In this document: one piece after another, positions 16,853 through 24,208 of the stretch | Layout: each line of letters starts with the position of its first letter | How positions within the stretch are numbered: position 1 is the stretch's first letter | Assembly (NCBI GenBank): GCA_002451165.1 | Contig: DKBH01000046.1 | Coordinates: 699-43,625 of the forward strand | Source of the DNA: Nitrospiraceae bacterium UBA6905 | GTDB taxonomy: Bacteria; Nitrospirota; Thermodesulfovibrionia; Thermodesulfovibrionales; UBA6898 | Direction: 5' to 3' | Length of the DNA stretch: 42,927 nucleotides | Program-made: the position numbers and the translations under genes | The notes under the pieces: model-generated | The model's database searches: none | Told to the model about the DNA's origin: nothing | What the model saw: the letters and a program-made list of their open reading frames with translations, nothing else

Positions 16853-17992
16853 GTGAAACTTCTTGAGAACTTCGAAAAGGGTGTCTTCATCTCCAGGCCC
16901 AACCGCTTTGTTCTGGAATGCCGGATCAACCGGAAGAAGGTAAGGGCCTATCTTCCCAATCCCGGCAGGCTCAGGGAGCTTCTCCTTCCCGGGAGCATGC
17001 TCTATTTGGTTCGCCGGAACTTCCCTTCCCCTGCGTACCCGTACATCTGCGTCGCCGTTGAAAAATACCGGATGCCGGTAATGCTGCATACGCACCTTAA
17101 CAACGCGGTTGCGCAGCACTTGATTGAGCGGGGGCGTATTCCCGGGCTTGAAGGCTCAGAGATCATACGGTCTGAAGTAGCCATCGACAGCAGCCGGTTC
17201 GACTTTCTGCTGCGCCACAGAGGGCACGATATGGTGCTGGAGGTAAAGTCCTGCACCCTGTTCGGCAACACCATAGCCATGTTTCCCGACGCGGTGACGC
17301 TGAGAGGGAAACGGCATCTTGAAGAACTTGCTTCGCTTTCAGGCGGGAAACGGCGATGCGCGGTCCTCTTCATCGTGCACGCCCCGGGCATCAGACACTT
17401 CCTGCCCGATTATCACACCGACCTCGCATTCTCGCAGACGCTCCTCTCTGTATCGCGGGATATCATGGTCAAGGCAGTAGCCGTTTCATGGGGGAAAGAT
17501 CTCTTGCTCGCAAAGACCGTGCAGGATCTCCGTATCCCCTGGGAAACGATCAGGACAGAGTCCCAGGACAGCGGAAGTTACATACTCATACTGCGCCTGA
17601 AAAAGGACGAGATCATATCCGTGGGGAGCCTTGGGGCCATGCGCTTCAGAAAGGGGTATTATCTCTACGCCGGGTCGGCACGGAAAAATCTCTCACAGCG
17701 CATCGCACGGCATCAAAGGAAGCGCAAGAACCTCTTCTGGCATATCGATCATGTGCGGCACTATGCCGAGCACTGCAGTGCACTGCCGGTGCGGGCCAGC
17801 GCCGACCTTGAATGTGAGATAGCCTCAGCACTGGATAAGATAGCTGAGCGGAATATCCCCGGCTTCGGGGCATCGGACTGCAGATGCAGCAGCCATCTCT
17901 TTTTTATGCAGAATGACCCTAATCACTCTCCCCAGTTCATGCAACTGCTTCTGGATTTCCGCATCAACCGGCTGGAAGAGCTCTTATCATAA
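16853..17992 (+). CDS. sfsA: SfsA nuclease fused to a DUF123 (GIY-YIG-like) domain
   Basis: A 379-residue protein with two domains. The first ~225 residues are SfsA: VRAYLPNPGRLRELLLPG, then YRMPVMLHTHLNNAVAQ, FDFLL, EVKSCTL, FPDAVTLRGKRHLEEL and VLFIVHAPG, where the D...E-x-K pattern is the PD-(D/E)XK-type site. From about residue 240 a DUF123/Uri domain follows: GSYILILRLKKDE, GYYLYAGSARKNLSQRIARH and FWHIDHVR, with a Cys-rich end (SDCRCSSHLFF). The fusion joins two nuclease-like domains. The start is GTG 16853 with a TAAGAT box six bases upstream and no SD; a TTG three bases earlier is an alternative. Confidence 0.88.
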   Translation: MKLLENFEKGVFISRPNRFVLECRINRKKVRAYLPNPGRLRELLLPGSMLYLVRRNFPSPAYPYICVAVEKYRMPVMLHTHLNNAVAQHLIERGRIPGLEGSEIIRSEVAIDSSRFDFLLRHRGHDMVLEVKSCTLFGNTIAMFPDAVTLRGKRHLEELASLSGGKRRCAVLFIVHAPGIRHFLPDYHTDLAFSQTLLSVSRDIMVKAVAVSWGKDLLLAKTVQDLRIPWETIRTESQDSGSYILILRLKKDEIISVGSLGAMRFRKGYYLYAGSARKNLSQRIARHQRKRKNLFWHIDHVRHYAEHCSALPVRASADLECEIASALDKIAERNIPGFGASDCRCSSHLFFMQNDPNHSPQFMQLLLDFRINRLEELLS

Positions 17993-18012
17993 CCGTGGCT
18001 TTCCCTTATACT
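17984..18012 (+). promoter_or_regulatory. Promoter inside the 3' end of sfsA, driving the SDR gene
   Basis: TTATCA (17984-17989) and TATACT (18007-18012) are 17 bases apart. The ATG of the SDR gene lies nine bases after the -10 box, leaving room for a leader of only two or three bases. No SD is present. Confidence 0.5.
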
Positions 18013-18021
18013 ATATATGCT

Positions 18022-18693
18022 ATGAAAGACAGCGTTGTTCTTATCACCGGGTCCAGCAACGGGATCGGCAAGGAGACCGCCTATGCATTCGCCGCTGAAA
18101 AGGCAAAGCTTGCCCTGACTTACTATCATGACCGGTCGGCCGGTCAGAAGACCGAGAAGAACTGCAGGGAACTCGGCTCCCCCGAAACATTGCTTGTGCA
18201 GCTGGACCTACGTAACCAGACAGGCATGGCGAAAGCAGTTGACAGCATCGTGAAGAAGTTCGGCGGGATAGATATCCTCATCAATAACGCTGCTGTATCG
18301 GTCTGGAAACCGCTGAAAGAACAGACGCTCGCCGAGATCGAAGAACAGATCAGGACCGACCTTGAGGGCCTTATCAAGATGACGTGGATATGCCTGCCCC
18401 ACGTTCGGGAGATGATCATCAACATCGCCAGCGGCGCAGGACAGGCCGGCTTTGCGGACCTCGCGCCCTATTGCGCCGCAAAATTCGGCGTTCGCGGTTT
18501 TACCCAGGCGCTTGCAAAGGAGATATCCCGGCCAAAGGTCTATGCGATCAACCCTGACATGACCAAAACTCGGATGAGCGGGTTTCAAGGACGGCCTCCC
18601 GAAGATGTTGCACAGGTCGTCTTGCATACGGCACAGGGCAGGTACCGGAAGAAATCCGGCAGCGATATCAATGTCTGGGACTATTACCCGTGA
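18022..18693 (+). CDS. Short-chain dehydrogenase/reductase
   Basis: From the ATG at 18022 the protein has 223 residues. It has the SDR cofactor loop TGSSNGIGKE (9-18), NNAAVS, the catalytic Ser (INIASGAG) and the YxxxK pair (YCAAK). It is slightly short for the family, and the loop before the catalytic Ser is reduced (LPHVREMIINIAS). The residues around the first strand end (TYYHDRS) suggest NADPH rather than NADH, an inference. The substrate is unknown. Confidence 0.9.
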   Translation: MKDSVVLITGSSNGIGKETAYAFAAEKAKLALTYYHDRSAGQKTEKNCRELGSPETLLVQLDLRNQTGMAKAVDSIVKKFGGIDILINNAAVSVWKPLKEQTLAEIEEQIRTDLEGLIKMTWICLPHVREMIINIASGAGQAGFADLAPYCAAKFGVRGFTQALAKEISRPKVYAINPDMTKTRMSGFQGRPPEDVAQVVLHTAQGRYRKKSGSDINVWDYYP

Positions 18694-18755
18694 TAGTGGT
18701 AGCGCAACATGACAGAGTCTCGCATGCTATCTAAAGATAACTGCAGGAATACGCC

Positions 18756-19565
18756 ATGCATGAGCATCGTATGACCGAGTTCCTCAAGACCGCCGTAACG
18801 GCTGCACGGCTCGCAGGCGACATTATTCTGAAGAATCTCGGCACCCTCTCGGCATCGGACGTGCAGCCAAAGCAGGCATTCGACTTTGTGACAAAGGTCG
18901 ACCGATGGTCAGAGGGGGTGATCATCAAGACGATCAGGGACAAGTTCCCTTCCCATTGCTTCCTCGCTGAGGAGACGCTCAGAGAGGCAGGCACCTATTG
19001 CTGGGTCATCGACCCCCTTGATGGGACGACCAACTATATTCACGGGTTCCCAGTCTTCTCCGTCTCGATCGCGCTGGAACATCAGGGAGAACCGGTCATC
19101 GGCGTTATCTTCGACCCGCTGCGCGACGAGCTGTTCCATGCGGTGAGGGGCAACGGGGCTTTTCTGAACAATAAGAAGATCCGCTTTTCAGGGACAACAA
19201 ACCTTGCAGACAGCCTTATCGCAACGGGATTCCCCTTCAGGGCAAAGGACATGCTCGATCCCTATCTTGCCGCCTTTAAGGAGGTCTTCCTTGAGGTAAG
19301 CGGCATCCGGCGTGCCGGCTCGGCAGCTATCGATCTTGCCTATGTAGCTGCCGGACGGTTCGAGGGGTTCTTCGAACTGAACCTCAGCCCCTGGGACATG
19401 GCAGCCGGGGGCCTGCTGATTGCCGAGGCTGGGGGCAGGGTCACCGATTTCGGAGGCGGGGGTCACTTTCTCTCCACAGGCAACATTGTAGCGGGGAATG
19501 CTGCTATCCAGCCCGGGATTCTTCGACTCATCAATAAGGTCTTCAGCGGCATCGTCGACAGGTAG
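18756..19565 (+). CDS. Inositol monophosphatase family phosphatase
   Basis: A 269-residue protein with the IMPase motifs: Asp/Glu ligands in FLAEETLRE, the central DPLDGTTNYIHGFP metal-binding loop, and the C-terminal WDMAAGGLLIAEAGG. Likely substrates are inositol-1-phosphate or 3'-phosphoadenosine-type nucleotides (SuhB/CysQ relatives); the sequence does not decide. Two methionine starts are possible (MHEHRM). It lies downstream of the SDR gene and convergent with sixA. Confidence 0.9.
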   Translation: MHEHRMTEFLKTAVTAARLAGDIILKNLGTLSASDVQPKQAFDFVTKVDRWSEGVIIKTIRDKFPSHCFLAEETLREAGTYCWVIDPLDGTTNYIHGFPVFSVSIALEHQGEPVIGVIFDPLRDELFHAVRGNGAFLNNKKIRFSGTTNLADSLIATGFPFRAKDMLDPYLAAFKEVFLEVSGIRRAGSAAIDLAYVAAGRFEGFFELNLSPWDMAAGGLLIAEAGGRVTDFGGGGHFLSTGNIVAGNAAIQPGILRLINKVFSGIVDR

Positions 19566-19592
19566 CAGATCGCTGCGGGCGGGAAAAGTCTT

Positions 19593-20054
19593 TCATCCTA
19601 TCCGCGGGAACAGTGTCCACCGGATCGACCAGCGGTCACTGCCCGCATCTTTGTCCAGGCAGACAATCCCGCTGTTCTGAAAACGCAAGACAGGCTGATC
19701 AATTCTGCCCGTGACCAGGAGCGCAACCAGTCGTTCCATGAACGGAAGATGGCCCACCAGCATGAGGTTCTCCGATGCATCAATCTTTTCGGCGAAGGCA
19801 GTCACGTCATCCAGCGGGTTCAGACCGTCGCCCTTCTGCGCACCGCCCTCGGGCTGCAAGGCCGCTGCGAAGATCTCCGCTGTCTGAGCGGCCCGCTTCT
19901 TGCCGCTCTGTACGATGCGCGCTATCCTGACCCCGCGCTTCCTTGCGGCAGCGGCTATCTTCTCCGTCTCTGCCCTGCCCTCGTCGGACAATCCCTGCTC
20001 CGGATCGATCTCCTTCGGCAGGGCCTTGCCGTGCTGAACCAGATAAAGTGCCAT
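19593..20054 (-). CDS. sixA: SixA-type phosphohistidine phosphatase
   Basis: A 153-residue histidine-phosphatase-superfamily protein. The catalytic segment reads YLVQHGKAL, with Gln in place of the usual Arg before the catalytic His. It has LSDEGRAET, VQSGKKRAAQTAEIFA and LMLVGHLPFMERLVALL, where the second catalytic His lies in VGHLP. In E. coli SixA dephosphorylates phosphohistidine of NPr or ArcB. It stands alone between convergent and same-strand neighbours. Confidence 0.88.
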   Translation of the reverse strand: MALYLVQHGKALPKEIDPEQGLSDEGRAETEKIAAAARKRGVRIARIVQSGKKRAAQTAEIFAAALQPEGGAQKGDGLNPLDDVTAFAEKIDASENLMLVGHLPFMERLVALLVTGRIDQPVLRFQNSGIVCLDKDAGSDRWSIRWTLFPRIG

Positions 20055-20181
20055 GGCCCTCCCTCCTCATACTCCTTGCGCTGTCATCATAATAAAGGCT
20101 TGCAGGATTCCGGACAAGGCAGCATGAACGCCACACCCTAAACAGAAGATCCCTGTTACCAATGATCAGGAGCGTACATCT

Positions 20182-20910
20182 TCATTTCACCCTCCCGACA
20201 GGTATTACACAGAGCGGCTGTTCCCCGCCAGACATCTTCAAGACCTTCTGCACCTCAGCATCCTGAAAAGCGCCGATAACGACTGTCCCAAGATTCAGCG
20301 AAACCGCCTGCAGAAGAACATTCTGGGCAGCATGTCCTGTTTCCATATGGACATACTGTCTGCCTCTATCACCATACTTCAGGGTTGTACGTTCATAAAC
20401 AGCTGCAATCACGATTACTGCCCCTGCATGCCTGACAGACGGCTGGCCCATGGCAGCGTTGCACAACTCGCGCCTCTTATCGCCCGATAGCACCCGTACC
20501 ACTTCGTGGTTCATCGGACGGTATCGGTAAACTCCGGCCGGAAGGGCGGAAACATTCCCTGCAACGAGATATACCTCGAGCGGATAAAGCGCACCTGCAG
20601 AAGGAGCTGTCCTGAGCCCCTGTTGGCTTGTGATGCCCTGCGCAGCCCAGAGCAGCTGTGAGACTTCCGCGACAGTCAGTAGGCTATCCTTGAAATTCCT
20701 GACAGACCTTCTTTTACGCAGGGCTTTTTCAACGGAGGTCTTACTGTCCTGAACCGGTTCAGGCAGGCCGATTGTATCGGTTTTCTGTTCTGCAGCCCCG
20801 GTCATTTCCTTTGCCTGCAATACCGCAGATCCTGAAAAAATGTAGAGCACCGTAAGGGCTGCGAGAAAGGCGCAGCTTCTCATTACAGCTGAAACGATAA
20901 GTCTTAACAT
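20182..20910 (-). CDS. Exported SagB/ThcOx-like nitroreductase
   Basis: A 242-residue protein with an N-terminal signal peptide (about 1-33, ending SAVLQA) and a nitroreductase/SagB domain. The domain shows KRRSVRNF, LLWAAQGIT, RTAPSAGALYPLEVYLVAG, YRYRPMNHEV, HMETGHAAQNVLLQAV and GTVVIGAFQD. The TAPSAGALYPLE motif is characteristic of SagB-type dehydrogenases rather than plain nitroreductases. Export of such a flavoprotein is notable. No RiPP precursor or YcaO partner is near. It has its own promoter at 20969-20997. Confidence 0.88.
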   Translation of the reverse strand: MLRLIVSAVMRSCAFLAALTVLYIFSGSAVLQAKEMTGAAEQKTDTIGLPEPVQDSKTSVEKALRKRRSVRNFKDSLLTVAEVSQLLWAAQGITSQQGLRTAPSAGALYPLEVYLVAGNVSALPAGVYRYRPMNHEVVRVLSGDKRRELCNAAMGQPSVRHAGAVIVIAAVYERTTLKYGDRGRQYVHMETGHAAQNVLLQAVSLNLGTVVIGAFQDAEVQKVLKMSGGEQPLCVIPVGRVK

Positions 20911-20968
20911 TTCTGTTCCCTTCCTGTTATGGCGTGCACCAAAAACAACATGACGTCTCCGTATTCAA

Positions 20969-20997
20969 AATCTACCCCCTTATGCACGACATGTCAA
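20969..20997 (-). promoter_or_regulatory. Promoter of the SagB-like gene
   Basis: On the minus strand TTGACA (20997-20992) and TAGATT (20974-20969) are 17 bases apart, about 60 bases before the ATG. AGGAAGGGAA near the start serves as the ribosome-binding site. Confidence 0.6.
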
Positions 20998-21096
20998 TAA
21001 TCCGCCTCTGGAAGTATCCTGTCCGGCAAAAGATAGGGCGCGAATGATAAGATTAAGAAAACTAACTGCAACAAAGAACCTGCAGGGAGGTCTGGC

Positions 21097-21642
21097 ATGG
21101 AAAAAAGGATTGTGTATTTTGAAAAACCGGGCAAAGAGAACACCAACTCCTGCCTGGAAGTGGTAAAGACTGCATTGGAGGAAAACAGCTACCGTCATGT
21201 CGTCGTGGCGTCGACCACCGGCGCAAATGGGCTCCTTTTTTCTGAAACTTTCAAAGACAGCGGTCTAAATTTGGTCATAGTGACCCACTCAGCCGGCTTC
21301 AAGGGGCCCAACAGCTTCGAGATGCCCGGGGAGACTATCGAAAAGATCAGGGCAAACAGGGCAAAGATCTTTACCGGCACCATACTCACCCACTCCATAG
21401 AAACGTCGTTGAACGCCAAATCCGGCGGCATGTATCCGGCTATGATCATCGCCCAGGCCTTGCGGAGGTTCGGGGAAGGGGCAAAGGTCTGCTGCGAGAT
21501 CGTGATGATGGCTGCGGACGCCGGTCTTGTGCCTGAGGAGGAAGAGGTGATAGCGGTCGCCGGGACAGGCTACGGCGCAGACACGGTCATGGTGATAAAG
21601 TCAGCTGCATCGAAAAGGTTCCTCGATCTGAAGGTGCTGTAG
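21097..21642 (+). CDS. Pyruvate-kinase C-terminal-domain-like protein
   Basis: A 181-residue protein made only of the alpha/beta domain found at the C-terminus of pyruvate kinase. It shows NTNSCLEVVKTALEEN, VVVASTTGANGLLFSE, LNLVIVTHSAGFKGPN, EIVMMAADAGLVPEEEEVIAVAG and YGADTVMVIKSA. It lacks the catalytic barrel and is probably a metabolite-binding protein of unknown role. GGGAGGT precedes the ATG. It is the last dense-region gene before the cassette-like segment. Confidence 0.85.
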   Translation: MEKRIVYFEKPGKENTNSCLEVVKTALEENSYRHVVVASTTGANGLLFSETFKDSGLNLVIVTHSAGFKGPNSFEMPGETIEKIRANRAKIFTGTILTHSIETSLNAKSGGMYPAMIIAQALRRFGEGAKVCCEIVMMAADAGLVPEEEEVIAVAGTGYGADTVMVIKSAASKRFLDLKVL

Positions 21643-21808
21643 ATACTGGCGAAATCGAGAAGGTGAACAGAGGGACGCCGCCGAAGCAGAGCGGCAAGAA
21701 GCTGCCGAAGGCAGCAGCCATTATAAAGCCTTTCTGTTTTCAGCAGCCCTACGGTTCAATCCATTTTGTTACGTATAGCACCTACAAGGAAACACTATTG
21801 CCTGCTGA

Positions 21809-21844
21809 CGAAAAGTGAGGAATACCGGAAGAAAGGTTTAACGC
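21809..21844. repeat. 36-bp repeat, copy 1 (next to an attC-like site)
   Basis: This matches 23535-23570 at 32 of 36 positions. It runs from CGAAAAGTG through GGAATACC to GTTTAACGC and overlaps the outer end of attC-like site 1. The shared part extends well beyond the seven-base recombination core. Confidence 0.85.
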
Positions 21845-21925
21845 TGGCCATGAGCCGCCGGGCCACAAACGCATGCACAAAATCCGCCCAATTAAGCACC
21901 CGTCGGATCGAGCCAGGTGTTAGCC
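21836..21925 (-). other. attC-like recombination site 1
   Basis: Read on the minus strand, the 90-bp segment begins GGCTAAC (R''-like) and ends GCGTTAAAC, a perfect GTTRRRY R' box. The two ends can pair (TAAC, CTGGC and CGNCGGG shared between the arms) with an unpaired base in the L region, as integron attC sites do. The stop codon TAA of the adjacent minus-strand gene is the TAA of the R'' box. No integrase gene is in the window. Confidence 0.65.
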
Positions 21926-22450
21926 TTTGCCTTTCTTGTTTTTATGTTTTTGTGTATACAAGAATGGTACTTCAAGGTCTTGCAGTTTGATCAATATTTT
22001 TTCTGTCCTTAAATTCAAAACGCATTGCCAGTCAAAGCCGCACAGAGTGAGAGCTCTTATCTCATCGTTGTCTTGTCGGTCGAGCCAAATTTCCTGAAGC
22101 CATAGTTCAGTCTTTTCTGAGAATTTTATGCCGTGTCGATATGACCAAGTAATTCCAATAACGGATGAGATGGTCAGGTGAGCATTTGCAATATATAGTT
22201 CAGATTGGTGAGAAGGCTTATCACGATGAACAAGCGGAATTTCCCAACAGTCCCTAGTGATTGGAATAATTAGTTTTGTGCCTCTTTGTTGCATTTTTTC
22301 TGCTTTGAAGCGTGAATCATGAATCAGGCTGTTAAGGAAAACCATATCATGAAATCGATTGCTGTCGGAGCGCACAGAATATGTGACCTTCTGCGGCGTG
22401 CCACCGAAATGGTCGTAAAATAAGTTCTTAAAATCTGGTTGTTTTTTCAT
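21920..22450 (-). CDS. Cassette-borne protein of unknown function (176 aa)
   Basis: The 176-residue soluble protein (FKNLFYDHFGGTPQKVTYSV, DMVFLNSLIHDSRFKAEKM, WSYRHGIKFSEKTELWLQEI, ALTLCGFDWQCVLNLRTEK) has no motif I can name. The layout is that of an integron cassette: the ATG lies 10 bases from attC-like site 3 and the stop lies inside attC-like site 1, so one ORF fills the segment between two sites. Base composition is more AT-rich than the genes to the left. It is probably acquired. Confidence 0.78.
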   Translation of the reverse strand: MKKQPDFKNLFYDHFGGTPQKVTYSVRSDSNRFHDMVFLNSLIHDSRFKAEKMQQRGTKLIIPITRDCWEIPLVHRDKPSHQSELYIANAHLTISSVIGITWSYRHGIKFSEKTELWLQEIWLDRQDNDEIRALTLCGFDWQCVLNLRTEKILIKLQDLEVPFLYTQKHKNKKGKG

Positions 22451-22460
22451 AATTATTGCA

Positions 22461-22528
22461 AGCTAACACGAGCGTCACCCGGAGTCGGATTTTTTGGCGA
22501 TCGGCTGCACGTACTCGCTCGGTAGTCA
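22461..22528 (-). other. attC-like recombination site 3 (weaker)
   Basis: On the minus strand the 68-bp segment starts near GACTACCGAGCG and ends CGAGCG-complement plus GTGTTAGCT. The arms pair imperfectly (CTANCNCGAGCG and a CCGANTC-type inner part around a CCAAAAAAT centre). GTTAGCT departs from GTTRRRY at one R position and the R'' box lacks the AAC, so this site is less certain than sites 1 and 2. It lies exactly between two minus-strand genes. Confidence 0.45.
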
Positions 22529-22876
22529 TTTTTCAAGTATGAATGACCCAATGTGCATCCAGCGGACCTTAAACAATTTCTCGTTTTCAAAGTAGGCCGA
22601 GATTTGGTTAAAAGGACTGTCATTAACTCGCCAAGTGGGCCGTAGGCCGAGTGCTTCTCTGTCGGGTTTCCCCATGATTGCGATGACCTGATCGTATGTC
22701 ATGCCGATTTGGAGGAGATTGTACTTTGCCAGATATGGTTCTTCAGCCGGACTAATGCGTTTGAGGGCCTTATCACCCGTGTTGAGAAAGGTAGATGCGC
22801 CGAAGAAGCCACCTATGACAACAACCAGTAATATAACGATACCAAGAGCAATTAGAGGTCTCTTAACTTTCATCAT
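22526..22876 (-). CDS. Membrane-anchored protein, SmpA/BamE-like hint
   Basis: The 116-residue protein has an N-terminal transmembrane helix (about 7-31, ALGIVILLVVVIGGFFGAST) and a periplasmic part. The part YNLLQIGMTYDQVIAIMGKPDRE followed by WRVNDSPFNQISAYFENEKLFKVRW resembles the small SmpA/OmlA (BamE-like) fold, in which IGMTxxQVxxxxGxP and FxxxxLxxv are typical. It ends in attC-like site 3. The ATG pair at 2287x overlaps the stop of a 33-codon ORF, hinting at coupled translation. Confidence 0.72.
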   Translation of the reverse strand: MMKVKRPLIALGIVILLVVVIGGFFGASTFLNTGDKALKRISPAEEPYLAKYNLLQIGMTYDQVIAIMGKPDREALGLRPTWRVNDSPFNQISAYFENEKLFKVRWMHIGSFILEK

Positions 22877-22974
22877 TCTCCCAATCGTCTGATAGATTTC
22901 TGTTCATACCAGGACATCTTATCGGCTTCAAATGATAAGCCCTCTTCATCATCGACCCTTTCTGTGCCCATCAT
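22873..22974 (-). CDS. Possible 33-aa ORF coupled to the next gene
   Basis: An ATG at 22974 opens a 33-codon acidic frame (MMGTERVDDEEGLSFEADKM...) whose TGA overlaps the ATG of the 22876 gene. It could be a small protein or a translational coupler. No SD is obvious and no family is recognised. Confidence 0.3.
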   Translation of the reverse strand: MMGTERVDDEEGLSFEADKMSWYEQKSIRRLGE

Positions 22975-23002
22975 GCTTAATTTGTCAGCGTCAATTACCA
23001 AA

Positions 23003-23055
23003 AGAAATCTTCACCATTTGGTAAAGGTCGCCATACGCAACAGTCCAGGAAGGAA
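23003..23055. repeat. AGAAATCTTCAC repeat, copy 1
   Basis: The first 20 bases match 24333-24352 at 19 positions, and the end (CAGTCCAGGAAGGA) matches the end of that copy. A tail-only third copy (CAAGACTTCAGGAAGGA) lies at 23413-23430. The copies sit between genes of the cassette region. Confidence 0.7.
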
Positions 23056-23089
23056 GCGAGAGCGACCCATGGGGCAGTATGAGAGAAAG

Positions 23090-23362
23090 CTACCATTTTC
23101 GAAAGTCATCTCCTGGGAATCTTATTTTCCTTCCTTTTTTATCAATCATGGGCTTTTTCAGTGTGTCCCATCGAAAAATTATAATGTAGATGAATAGGAT
23201 ACCAACAAGAATACCGATAGGAGCGAAAACGAGTCCACCCCAATAATTGTTGAATACCCCGCCGCTTTTGTATAGAGAGAAGATTCCTTTTGCAATTACA
23301 GCAAGACAAATCAAAATGCCGACTGCGCGACCCCACACGCCATTTTTTATTGATGCGCTCAT
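23090..23362 (-). CDS. Small membrane protein, unknown
   Basis: A 90-residue protein with two or three hydrophobic helices (AVGILICLAVIAKGIFSLY; GGLVFAPIGILVGILFIYIIIF) and a basic C-terminal tail. No family is recognised. It lies in the segment bounded by attC-like sites 2 and 3. The region between it and the next gene holds repeat copy 1 at 23003-23055. Confidence 0.68.
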   Translation of the reverse strand: MSASIKNGVWGRAVGILICLAVIAKGIFSLYKSGGVFNNYWGGLVFAPIGILVGILFIYIIIFRWDTLKKPMIDKKGRKIRFPGDDFRKW

Positions 23363-23534
23363 TATTATCTATTTCCCGTAGTACTGTTCATCATTGGCGC
23401 AATTCTTCCCACTCAAGACTTCAGGAAGGATGTGAGATCCTTTCCCTTTCATGGACACCATTGTAACATCCGCCCCGAAGTATGCATAGCGCTTTTCTCA
23501 GGGACGCCTACCAATATTCAATATTGATGATAAG

Positions 23535-23570
23535 CGAAAAGTGTGGAATACCAAAAGAAAAGTTTAACGC
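23535..23570. repeat. 36-bp repeat, copy 2 (next to an attC-like site)
   Basis: This is 32/36 identical to 21809-21844 and in the same orientation relative to its attC-like site. It therefore extends the similarity from the R' box about 28 bases into the start of the neighbouring cassette. Confidence 0.85.
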
Positions 23571-23647
23571 CCACAATCACCTGGCAGTGGAAGCAGCAGG
23601 CTGTAGCTGGGCAGGTTAATTGTGATGTTCGGGACTCATTGTTACGT
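23562..23647 (-). other. attC-like recombination site 2
   Basis: On the minus strand the 86-bp segment begins ACGTAAC and ends GGGCGTTAAAC, again with a perfect GTTRRRY box. Inner arms CACAAT...ACCTGCC and GGCAGGTGATTGTG pair well. The TAA stop of the hemerythrin-like gene lies in the R''-like box, the same arrangement as at site 1. Confidence 0.6.
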
Positions 23648-24175
23648 TTCCAATCCTTCAACTACCGATTTGTACTTTTCGTGAATCATCTTCCGATCAA
23701 ACTCCCAGAACTCTGCTAGCATGGCTTGGTCTTCCTCATCGGTGAAGTATGCTCTAGAGGCCGGGAAGAACACCTTGTCTTCTTTCTCGATATGCTTGGG
23801 ATAAAATTCGGTAAGGGTTTGAAGCTTGGCGGCAATTTCGGTCAAGGCAGTATCATCACCATTCCGGTAGCGAGTATTGGCCTCAACAAGCGCTTTGGTT
23901 ATTTGGCGACCAAATACGTGTTCCTCAATCAGTTCTTTCATAATTTTCTTGTCTTTTTCGTTCAGCGGTTTATTATTCAATTCTCGAAAAAGGATATCTT
24001 CCTCCTTCCCGTGATGAGTCCGATCGGCGTAAATCCGGATAAAATCAACCGCTATATCCACGAAAACAGGATCTACCTTATGTTTCGATTCAATTTTAGC
24101 TAAGCCTTTTTTGATAACTGCAAGCATTCGTTCAATCAGACGATGCTCTATCATGAGTGAACCGCGTGCTTGCAT
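23642..24175 (-). CDS. Hemerythrin-like HHE-domain protein
   Basis: From the ATG at 24175 (AGGAGG eight bases upstream) the protein has 177 residues. It shows the HHE cation-binding pattern: an early EHRLIERM, then DRTHHGKEEDILF, EEHVFGRQI and FYPKHIEKEDKVFFPASR. The His and Glu residues are spaced for a di-iron site in a four-helix bundle. Such proteins sense or handle oxygen, nitric oxide or iron. The stop codon lies in attC-like site 2, so it is part of the cassette-like segment. Confidence 0.88.
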   Translation of the reverse strand: MQARGSLMIEHRLIERMLAVIKKGLAKIESKHKVDPVFVDIAVDFIRIYADRTHHGKEEDILFRELNNKPLNEKDKKIMKELIEEHVFGRQITKALVEANTRYRNGDDTALTEIAAKLQTLTEFYPKHIEKEDKVFFPASRAYFTDEEDQAMLAEFWEFDRKMIHEKYKSVVEGLET

Positions 24176-24208
24176 GATTGTGCCCTCCTTTCTTATACTC
24201 CTGAACAA

